Source: Chimonanthus salicifolius
Lineage: Eukaryota > Streptophyta > Magnoliopsida > Laurales > Calycanthaceae
DNA length: 64,000 nucleotides
Direction: 5' to 3'
NCBI GenBank assembly: GCA_013350335.1
Contig: CM023532.1
Span: 34,039,708-34,103,707 of the forward strand
The position numbers and the translations under genes are program-made. The notes below the pieces were generated by a model. It saw only the letters and a program-made list of their open reading frames with translations. It did no database searches and was not told the origin of the DNA. Positions 34,578-43,720 of the stretch are shown piece by piece (position 1 is the stretch's first letter; each line of letters starts with the position of its first letter).

Positions 34578-35904
34578 TGTGTGTGTGTTGTGTGTGAGGA
34601 TTACTGATCTCATTCAAGGAATTTACTTTTGTAGCTCATTCAGTGCTAGGTTGGCAGTAGTCCCAAACTTTTTGTGTAGTAAACATGTACAATAAATAAT
34701 TTCTTCTGCATATAGGAGGGACCACATCTCTCAAAATAACATGAGGGAGCATGATGACTTGACTCTGTTGAATATAATTCTAAACTAAGAAATTAGAAGG
34801 TTGTCAGTACAGGTATAGTTTTGTCCTAGCTTCCCTGAATAAAACAGGGTTATGTTTTTTTTTTTTTTTTTTTTTTAATTTTATTTTAAAAGGCGGGCAT
34901 TATGTAGAGTCAAATCTCATAAACCACTAGAATAATTTGTTCGACTGTGTTATCTAATGGCAGGTGATTAGAGTTAAATGGTCTCTTCATGCAAGAGAGG
35001 AGATTGTTTTTGAGCTTCTCCAACATTTGAGAGGAAACATAACAAAAAGTCTATTGGAGGGAATTAGAAAGAGTACACCGGACATGATTGAAGAGCAAGA
35101 AGCAGTAAGGGACCGTCTATTTACCATTCAAGATGTCATGCAGAACACTACTCATGCATGGTTGCAGGTATATATATGGAGATCTCTGGAATGGCATTCA
35201 AGTCCATGTATGTTATGCATTATATATTTGTGCTTGGACATGTATACAACATATTTGCTGTAGGCATGTCTAGTCTACATATGCTATGGCTTGTGTCCTC
35301 ATGTGTGCATTCAAAAATGTGTGAGAGCAAAGTTATTGTTAACCTATCCCAGATGGATGTTTTGATGATCGTGCTGATCTAATTATCACAATTTTTCATG
35401 TGCTCACATATGATAATTTTAGCTGCCTGGTTACTGTTGTGACTCTCCGTGTAGAGTGATTCCTATGATTAAGGTTTGTCCTTGTTTAATGCATAAATTT
35501 GGTTTCAGGATAGAAGTGTTCATATTACGCATAATTTGGCTGTTTTTGGTGGAGGTGGTCTTGTTCTTTCCATCATCACTGGGCTATTTGGGATCAATGT
35601 CGATGGGATACCTGGAAACCAGAATACTCCAAGTGCATTTGCTCTGTTCACTGGACTTCTCTTATTATTAGCGGTTGCACTAATCGGGTTTGGATTGCTC
35701 TACCTTGGATTGAAACAACCAATCACAGAAGAGCAGGTTCAAGTGAAGAGGTTGGAGCTCCAACAGATGATTTCGTCATTCCATCGCGATGCGGAGACCC
35801 ATGCAAGGGTCATGGTCATAGAAGCTGTTTCTAAACATAAATTGCCCCCAACTGCTGCAGATATGTTACAAGATGTTGATGTTGATTTTATACTTCTTCG
35901 ATAA
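30830..35904 (+). CDS. CorA-like divalent cation transporter family, seven exons, with an in-frame stop
   Basis: Exons 30830-31546, 32102-32290, 32410-32501, 34466-34525, 34716-34812, 34964-35167, 35509-35904. All borders are GT..AG, total 1,755 nt (585 codons), phases consistent. Codon 377 (34786-34788) is TAA inside ILN-stop-EIRRLSVQVIRVKW. From memory the family has Gln here, so one C-to-T change explains it. The translated product would lack the last 207 residues. The N-terminus has a Cys-rich patch (HCKSCSKMYSASQKEC) and a soluble domain. The C-terminus has a long helical region and two membrane segments, LAVFGGGGLVLSIITGLFG and AFALFTGLLLLLAVALIGFG. The pore signature is G-I-N (35590-35598) instead of canonical G-M-N. 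The family moves Mg2+ or related ions (known); substrate here unknown. From memory it resembles At2g42950 and At1g29820/30. Either a recent loss-of-function allele or a base error. Confidence 0.85.
32580..32812 (+). mobile_element. LINE-type 3' tail
   Basis: The segment ends TTCCGATTGAAACACAATAA, AACAATAACCC, then TTTTTAAAAAAAAG, the look of a polyadenylated non-LTR 3' end. It contains two imperfect copies of an approximately 55-bp unit (AGGCCTGTTCTTTAGGCCTTAGC-like) at 32620-32715. No coding part remains. It is in CorA-like intron 3. Confidence 0.45.
32820..33058. repeat. Tandem duplication of about 127 bp ending in (TG)n
   Basis: Two units each begin GGTTCTGGCCTCAAGCATTTATGG and contain GAGTTAAAACC and GCGAGCGAAGGATAGTGTGT. 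The first carries an extra partial copy of its last 25 bases. The right end runs into a (TG)n tract at 33045-33062. In CorA-like intron 3. Confidence 0.85.
33062..33205 (-). mobile_element. tRNA-derived SINE
   Basis: On the minus strand a box A (AGGTAGCTCAATTAGCTTGAGC) is followed by a box B (GGTCTTGGGTTCGAGTCC) at tRNA-like spacing. Then comes a non-tRNA body ending near CACGAGCTGATTTTGAGCC/GGGGCTGGTGGGG. Same family as 1,028-1,185. Not a functional tRNA gene: the stems do not pair. Confidence 0.65.
33235..34175 (-). mobile_element. LINE fragment (zinc-binding RVT tail)
   Basis: Minus-strand frames near 33890-33770 carry CPICLWASEDVDHLLLHF, the zf-RVT signature that follows the reverse transcriptase of plant LINEs. 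Several frameshifts and no RT core. Inserted antisense in CorA-like intron 3 (32502-34465), making that the gene's largest coding-region intron. Confidence 0.65.
34547..34594. repeat. (CT)n-(GT)n microsatellite
   Basis: A CT run followed directly by a GT run in CorA-like intron 4, about 20 bases after the exon at 34466-34525. Confidence 0.9.
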
Positions 35905-38900
35905 GGAAAGTTTAGGCAGAGAAGCATTCTGTCATTCTGCCAAATCTTGCCTTAGTGCTTGGTATTAGGAGGAACTATATGTACAGACATCGTATGATGT
36001 CTGCTTAATGGATCATGTTTCTTGTTTTTTTCCAATGATTAGAGATGTTCTTCCCACTTGGAATAAAGCAACATGTGAATAAGATACAGTGTGAGATCTG
36101 CCACCCAGAAGTTGGTTTGTGAAAAGGCAAACTTAGCCCAAAAACTGTCCCGAATCCAATCCAACCCAAAATTTGGAAAAATAGAGTTTGGTTTGATCAT
36201 CTGAACTTACTCATTTATGTGTAAACCATTTGAGGGAGATAAAATTCTAGTCACTTGCCTGAGTTGGATCCGATTTCTAGAACTTCTTGGGTGTTCGTAG
36301 AGCCTTCTCAAATTTTATGATAACGTTGATGCTATTGTAGTAGATTTTAATACTTGTGAAGTGACTTGCAAGGTTTTGGGTTCTATTCATATTTAAATTC
36401 CACGGTTTCTCACATGTAAATTATAAAAAAAAAAAATTTCAATGAAGGGTTATTTTTCGTAGATTTATCCAGTGTGCGGATTGGAAGGATTAGTCGGGTC
36501 TAGTACATTTATCCGGTGTGTGCGGATTGGAAGGATTAGTCGGGTAAGATGTTTGAAGGGTTATTTCTCGTAGTCTTATCCAGTGTATGTGAATTGGAAG
36601 GATTGGTCGAGTGAGATGCTGATACCTTTAATTATAAAAACATACCATTAAATACGAAAGTAAAATGGATCTAAGTGATCTAGTTAGTTTCATCAAGTGA
36701 ATATGTAGCTAGTTTCTATTTTCCAAATAATTTTATTTTTTTAATAGTTATTATTTAAATAGAAATGGAAAAGAGCACCTCCGGTGCAAATGAAAATGTG
36801 AAGAGTACAGAAAAAAAAACTCCACAATCCCTTACACCGAAGGGAAACACGAAAAGCAAAAACTACTACTGTGTCATGATTTAAAGTATGATTAAGTATT
36901 AAACAGGCTTGGTGTTGGGGCAACACGACTTTTAAGTTTTAACATTTAGTGAGATGAATTACCATGTACATCTGAGGTTTTGATTTATTAATTAAATTAA
37001 TAAAAAAATAAAAATTTCTTTTTAAAATCATAATATTGATAATTTTTAATTTACTTTAGTAAAGTTATTTTCTTATAAATTTAATTTTAAAAGTAAATTG
37101 AGGCACAAAATTCTTGTGACTCAGTTTTGTCAGGTGGGAAAGTGTCACTCTTTTTACTTTGTTTTGTTGACTTCAATGATAAAAATAGGATTTTAAAATA
37201 ATATTTTTTTTACTAAATTTCATATTAAAGAACATTTTTGTCATTTATACAAACAAAATAGGATAAGTTATCTTTTAATAAAAGATGAGAGTGCATTATC
37301 AATCTCTTGGCACAGTATATTTAGAATTTTTAAAATATATTTTGTATTTGATTTGGTTGATGATTCTAGATGAAACACTTTAAATAGTCTTTATTTATTA
37401 AATAAGTTTTTAATAAGATTAAATGTTAATATATTATAACTAATATTAAAAAATGTGATTTTCATTTTACTTTTATTTCAACTATTAAAAGTATATTTTA
37501 ATAAAAACTACTACTTATTGTGAATAATAAACTCATTTGTAAAGAAACCATTTTTATCTTCAAATTCTTACTTAAATAGAAGTAAAAAAATTTGACATAG
37601 TATGCCATTCATAAAAGTAGAGTGGTTTGTATTCTCATTAAAGGTAAGATTTTTATCAAAATAAATGTGAAAATAAAGTAAATAATATTCAGACAATTAA
37701 CTGGTTTTATACTTTACTTTTATTTGTATACTTATTGAAATACATTCACAATAAAAAATTATTATTTCTTCTAAATTGATTTTGGTAAAGAAATCATTTT
37801 TATAAAAAAGGAAAACATTATTTCCTTCTTCAAGTTCTTAGTTAAAAATTATAAAAATATAAAAATTCCGCTTAAATACGTTACTAAAATTCATATTTAA
37901 AATTAAAAGAACTTCACATGGAATGGCAAGCCATTGTACCAAGGAATGGATTGTATAACGTGGGCTCCACACAAAAAAAGATTAATGGTGGATAATATAT
38001 TATATCATATCATCACACATGTACATTGCATTTTATCTTAAGCACTTAGATCATTATTTATACCAATAATTTTTTTTTAAAATATTTATACCGATCTTGT
38101 CACGTGCATGTGCATGTCAGATGTCTTTGAACATGCAAACACACGTTGCACTGCTGGCTAACCAAGTGTCACAAGTCTGCATTGCATGGCTTGTTTTCTT
38201 CATCAAATTCATCCAATTTCAGAGCTTCTTATCATCAGATCATAGCCGTACAAAATACAACATACTCTGTCAAAATTCTAGTCCGAATCGATTGGAAAAG
38301 TTCATGTGGGTTGATTTGAGATTTTGAGGGTGAGATTTGAGGTTGAAAGAAACTTGTGATCTCTTTCTATCTCTTCTTTCTAGCTTAGTTCCGAAGAATA
38401 TGCAAACTATCTCTTATCTCTAGGATCGAAATCCATTCCAAATTCTGTATAAATTAAACATTCAAATCTCTTTTGTCATAACTTTTTATATTTTGAAATG
38501 GTGAAATGCCAGTCTTTTTACATGGAATTATAGATTATTTGGTTTTGGTGATAATTTCCTATTTACAATTTGAATTTTGAAGTCATCATTGATGGATTGA
38601 GGTGGGTGATGATGTCATCAGGATTTCTTCTAAAAAATATCAAGATCAAAGCAGGCCTTGCTTTTCTGCAACATTTTCTGCAACATTTTTCAATTTTCAG
38701 ATCCTTGACAACATTTTTCAATTCAGGTACAGTTCTTCTGTTTCTTCTTTCTTCAGCTAAGTATATATTTTTCTGTCTTAATTATGTTATAAGATCTTGT
38801 AATGGGTTGCAATACTTCTTCTTTCTTTTGTTGAATATATAGTTAATTTTTTTTTTACATTGATAGCTTTCTCCCTCCACTAGTCTTTCAGCAAATCGAA

Positions 38901-39300
38901 TTCAGCATAAATATAATATTTTCCTTTTCTTCATATAGCCTATGTTTTATTTAATTTTGGATATTATCATTCAAAATTTCTAGATTTCAATGTAGGTTAG
39001 GATTTGGATGTGGATGTCCTCTTAATGCATCTTGATTTCTATTTTTATTCTGATATTTGTTAGTTTCTGTACGAAAATCACCCCTCCAGTAATTTATATT
39101 CATTCTATGCTTGCATGCATGCATTCATTCAATCTAGTCTTTTGCATATTCTATTTCTTTTTGCAATTTAATTTTGATTTTAAGACTTGGGTCTTATTCA
39201 ATCTTTGAATTCCATGTCTTCCTTCTTCTTGTGCTGACATTACAATGGGGATGGGTACTTGATGTTTGTATATTAGAGATGAAAGGAGAGAGAGGCTGAA
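35905..39300. other. Spacer between the CorA-like and RADIALIS-like genes
   Basis: AT-rich. Three imperfect tandem units of 50-85 bp at 36440-36625 share GTGYGGATTGGAAGGATTAGTCGGGT. A G-box core (CACGTG, 38101) lies next to CATGCA-like RY elements at about 1.2 kb upstream of the RADIALIS-like ATG. More GCATGCATGCA lies near 39113. No coding signal. Confidence 0.5.
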
Positions 39301-39305
39301 GAGTG

Positions 39306-39542
39306 ATGGAAGGTAGAATTGTTTGTGGGTTTCACTCGGATTGGAGCCGAGAAGAAGATAAGATCTTTGAGAGGGCTCTTGCAGTTTACGATCGAGAGAC
39401 ACCCGATCGATGGCAGAATGTTGCCTCTATGGTTAGAGGGAGAAGCGTCGACGAGGTCAAGCGACATTACGATGTTCTTGTAGAGGATCTCATTTGCATT
39501 GAATCAGATAAGATCCCTCTTCCAGACTTATGTGAAGTCTAA
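39306..39542 (+). CDS. RL: RADIALIS-like single-MYB/SANT transcription regulator
   Basis: A 78-aa protein with one MYB/SANT domain across residues 11-62. The spaced aromatic residues are W13, W36 and Y55, and it carries the RAD-family segments [17 protein letters not shown] and [15 protein letters not shown]. Usual family length is about 80-100 aa, so it is complete. The ATG at 39306 is used because the frame upstream has none. RAD-type proteins (known) lack an activation domain and compete with DIVARICATA-type MYBs for DRIF partner proteins, in floral asymmetry and early development. The short N-terminus lacks the Ser-rich leader of many relatives. A downstream acceptor near 40064 suggests a 3' UTR intron (inferred). 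Family assignment firm, orthologue unknown. Confidence 0.9.
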   Translation: MEGRIVCGFHSDWSREEDKIFERALAVYDRETPDRWQNVASMVRGRSVDEVKRHYDVLVEDLICIESDKIPLPDLCEV

Positions 39543-40325
39543 TACTGCAGACTTGAGAGAGAGCAAAAGGGAGGAAGATGGTTGGTGGACTAGTAAAGAA
39601 CAGAGGTAATTTATTCTTTCATATGATTTCTTAGACATTACAGTATTCAAAAAGTTTTGAGTATAATTCGGTTTAAACTTTAAACACCACCAACAAAATA
39701 AGACAAAAAATAGCTAAAATATGGTAAATTTTGAGTTTTATACATGTTCTATTCTGCTTTTACATACTCTTGACAACATTTTTATATGAGATAAGGCCTT
39801 GGTTTTGATATTTTGTATTTGGGATTGTGTTTTAATTGAAAATTGTCTTGTTATTGCTTTCTAGATTATTTCGACTTCTTTAAAAAATATGGATGTGTTT
39901 CTTAACCGGTTATGATTTCCTTGACTATAGGAAGATAATAAAATTTATCAAAAATAGTTATCAAAGTATAAAATTTTAAAATTTTGTGAGTTCGAAGGAT
40001 TTAATTGGTTCTTATGCGCTTAGTCTTAAGAATCTTGGTTTTGATTTTGCTGTTGCAGATTGTTTCTGCGATTGAGTATGAAGTGAAGGGTACCCAAATA
40101 TTAATCAAAGAGAGTGGAGTTCGGTTCCTGTACAATGTGAATAAACTTCTCATCTTGTTATATTAAGCAGGATGCTTTCTTTTGTAGATGACAATAATCA
40201 AATTCATCTCTCTCACAATTCTATATTAGGCTTATATGGGTTGATTGTTTCTTTTAGAGGGGTTCTAAAATATCAAGCCATCAAAAACTTTTTATTTATA
40301 ATACGGGTATCTACCCCAATTGGGA
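39543..40325. other. 3' region of the RADIALIS-like gene and spacer
   Basis: Holds the likely 3' UTR, possibly split by an intron from about 39603 to 40063, then AT-rich spacer. Nothing else seen. Confidence 0.35.
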
Positions 40326-40333
40326 GGTGAGAC

Positions 40334-40855
40334 CAATCTTATTCAGAACCTGGACCCTCTAACGAATCGGAGGCATTTTAAGTTCAACCGGGTTCGACCG
40401 CGGTCAAAGCTAATCAAATAGTAATATAATATAAATATTACATATAAAATTAAGTAAGCTATCTTTTATCAATAATATTAATATAATATTAAAAATAATA
40501 TTTAAACTTTGAATAATATATCAAAACGGTGAAAGATATGTGATAAAAATGATAATAAATATTTATATTTCAAAATGTTTACTAATAATATTAATATAAA
40601 TATTAAAAATAACATTTAAACTCTGAATAATATATCAAAATGGTGAAAGATATGTGGTAGAAATGGTAATAAATATTTATATTTCAAATATATATATTTT
40701 CTAATTCAATTTTGAAAGGATTTTTTTTTAAATAAATAAAAAAAATTCAAAATTTGTGAGCCATGGTCTGCGGCTCGGCTCATGGTTTGTTGGTAAAAAA
40801 AAGCAAAACTGAACCGTGGGTTCGACCGCGGTTCGATCCGGTTCTGAGAACATTG
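40334..40855. mobile_element. Non-autonomous hAT element with perfect 8-bp duplication
   Basis: The flanks are identical 8-mers GGTGAGAC at 40326-40333 and 40856-40863, the duplication length of hAT transposons. The ends are imperfect inverted repeats: CAATCTTATTCAGAACCTGGA and the complement of CAATGTTCTCAGAACCGGAT, followed inward by GGTTCGACCGCGGT. The interior holds two tandem AT-rich units of about 110 bp (40468-40575 and 40584-40690) and no transposase. Confidence 0.8.
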
Positions 40856-40863
40856 GGTGAGAC

Positions 40864-42340
40864 TAAAAACCAATACCCATATTTAAAATATATAACTTCT
40901 CTTTCCATTTCAAAATATAAGTAGACTCTCTGCGTCATTTCTGATAAAAAAAAGTGGTTTGGGCAGTGTCTCGTCAGATTGGAAATAATGTCATAAAAGG
41001 GCAAACCAAAGTTTATAAAAGAGATTGTTTTCTTATCAAATCTGATTTGAGGCTCATCGAAAAAGTTAAAGGTTTGATTAAATGTGAAAATAAAGAAATA
41101 GGATAAGTAATTTAGAACAATCACAATATTTTGAGATTGAGGAAGTGAGTTTATAATACAACTATTATGCCATTTTCATTAATTCTTTTTTTTTGAATTT
41201 ACGTGTGCGAAACCGTGGGATACCTAGCGAAAACTCCCACGGATGAGCTCACTATCCCTAAGGCACTAAGGTTAGTTATAAAACAAAAAAAAGGTAAAAA
41301 TGGCATTTTCACAGTAGAGGGAGATATATGAGAAACATGGCATCCATGATTTTTTTTTTAAATTGGGATGAAATTTGTTTTGATATTTATATTTCAGTCC
41401 ACACCCAAGTAAAAAAATTAGGCTAGAATCCAAAAATTTTGACTGGTAATTTTTTCTAAATAATATATTGATATTGTTGATATTTAATTAATTCTAAATT
41501 TTAGGTGATCTACTTAGTGTCATTTTAATATAAATTTGTTTTTACTAAGCTTGTGTTTAAAACACAATACACTATACGTTGGGCCCACTTTGAACCATAT
41601 TGTTAGGTCTATTGGATACACTAAATTCAAGAGTTTCAGCGGAAATTTATTGTGGATCTTTATATGCTTTGACACATTCCGAGGTTCATTTTTTTTTTTT
41701 TTGCCAAAATTCAAAATTTTTGCACAATATCGTTTCTCAAAAAAGTCAATATTGTTTATAGAAATTGATTCTAAATTTAAGGAGATTGCACATTTATCAT
41801 TTTATTATAAATTTAACTTTATAAATTCATATTTAATATATATATATATATATGTATATGTATATGTATGTATATGTATATGTATATGTATGTATGTATA
41901 TGTATACATCGTGAAAATGACTAATATACCCTTATTATTAAATTTTGTATTCCCTCTTTGAACTATATTATTAGGTCTATTGAATACATCTAAGCAAGAA
42001 CATATGATTGAAAAATTTACCAGAAGTCAATTGTTTAGTTTAGAAAATGATGAGGGTTTCAATTTTTTTTTTAATCTTAAACTTTTGAACTCCAGGACAC
42101 ACTAATGTTTGATGTGATATACCATTTGGAAAAGTCTAGGTCATTCAAGTCAGGTCATCAAATCTATTTTTTTAAGCTTTCAAAATTTGATGTTTTTAAT
42201 ATTGATTAATGTCTACAAGTTTTATTAAAAGGATATTGATGTTGTTAGTGCTTATAAAGATGATAAATTATCAAGATTTCCTTTTTTTTTTTTTTTTTTA
42301 TGATCTCCCATCGGAAATCATTTCATAGTGTCTAGAGAGG
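40864..42340. other. AT-rich spacer with TATATG microsatellite
   Basis: A TATATG/TATGTA compound microsatellite runs 41838-41906. The 141-codon frame across it (41536-41961) is a product of the repeat. No gene supported. Confidence 0.5.
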
Positions 42341-42349
42341 ATTGACTTT

Positions 42350-42990
42350 CTGTGGTAAATGATTCCATGCTATGGAAAATGGCAAACAGATGTTGAAAAC
42401 TACAGGGAGCAAGAATACAAAACAAACCTAAAGTCATTAGGTCTATCTATATAATATAATTACAAAACAATTTTGTACCAATTGCAAATGCTTCTTTCTT
42501 GGCCAATCCATCATCCTACGCATCAACCAGCTAATGAATATGAAACAGAAAAGAAACCTTTAACCCCTGATCCAGCTCAGAATCTTCTCCACCATGTCAA
42601 GAAACTTCCAAGGACATCTCACACCCCTAGCCCTGAAAATAAGCCCACAGAAGAACTTGCTACTGTCCCAAGAAGGAGAAAATGGTGTTAGGACTCGATA
42701 CTAGTCCGGAATGGCCCAAGTTCCAAATTTCTTCTTTTACAATTAATGTGGAACTCGTTCGCTGACTCAACAATTTCTCTCTCGAATGAGGTGCTCCGAC
42801 AGATAGAAGGTCACTGGCAATCCCATTTCGTTAGTTCATATGTGTTGACTTAGAGATATGGCTCTGATACCACTTGCAAAGACTAGAATATCTAATTCAA
42901 AATACTAGCTCATTATATATAGTGACCCTAGTCTATAAATTCCTAAATCCTCCTATTAACAACCAATGTGCCCAAGAAATGGAGCTCATC
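42350..42990 (-). mobile_element. LTR-retrotransposon remnant
   Basis: The plus strand at 42861-42873 reads GCTCTGATACCAC, the complement of the initiator-tRNA primer-binding site TGGTATCAGAGC. It is followed by sequence that would be the end of a minus-oriented LTR. Left of it is possible internal sequence with a 72-codon frame at 42473-42691 of unknown nature. No matching second LTR was found in the window. Confidence 0.45.
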
Positions 42991-43720
42991 ATAAGAACCA
43001 GGTAAAAGTTTGGAGAATGAAATAATATGGTTCCTTTCTCTTTCATTTTGTTGGAGTTTAGGGCAAAGTTTCAAGTTTCTTTTAATGTATCATTTCTATT
43101 TCTATCTTGTATTGCTACACATACATCTATCTCAACATGCTCTTTTTAATGTAAAAGCTGGTCGCAGGAAAACAAATCTCAGCGATATCAGCCTGTTCAA
43201 GGTGGTTTAAAAAAAAAAAATAAGAGAGAAATTTCTTGGCCAATATATCAGATATTGGCCGAGATCTGAGATTTAAATCCCTAGCTAGTTTTTTTTTTAG
43301 CAGATACACGAGAGTTGGAATTAAATGGATCCTCTATCTTTTATTTTATTGGGGTTTGGAGCAACCTTTATGTACCATTTCTAATTCATCTTCTACTTTT
43401 ATATAATATATATACACACGAGTTGGAATCTTGAAATCTGTGTGTGTAGCACGCGCATACGCACATGTGCATGTCTCTGTCTGCTTTGGCCGTAGCCATG
43501 CATACACATAAATAATATCAGAAGTACAATCAAATTCCACAGTGTAAGAGGTTTCAATCTGACACAAAAAGCACATTCCCGGCTACCTTTAGGTACTGTT
43601 AATACAAAAGAAAAATTGTTCACACAACTTAAAAGAGGTTGTTTATTACTGGTTACGTTTCCAAAGAATGATGTTAACCTATGGTGAATGCATGAAGGAT
43701 CAAACTGTATAACTAAAATG

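Noticed and set aside
41536..41961. 141-codon frame
   Set aside because: Much of it is translation of a TATATG microsatellite and AT-rich DNA.
42473..42691. 72-codon plus-strand frame (PLTPDPAQNLLHHVKKLPR and on)
   Set aside because: No recognisable family, and it lies next to an LTR primer-binding site, so it is probably retrotransposon internal sequence.
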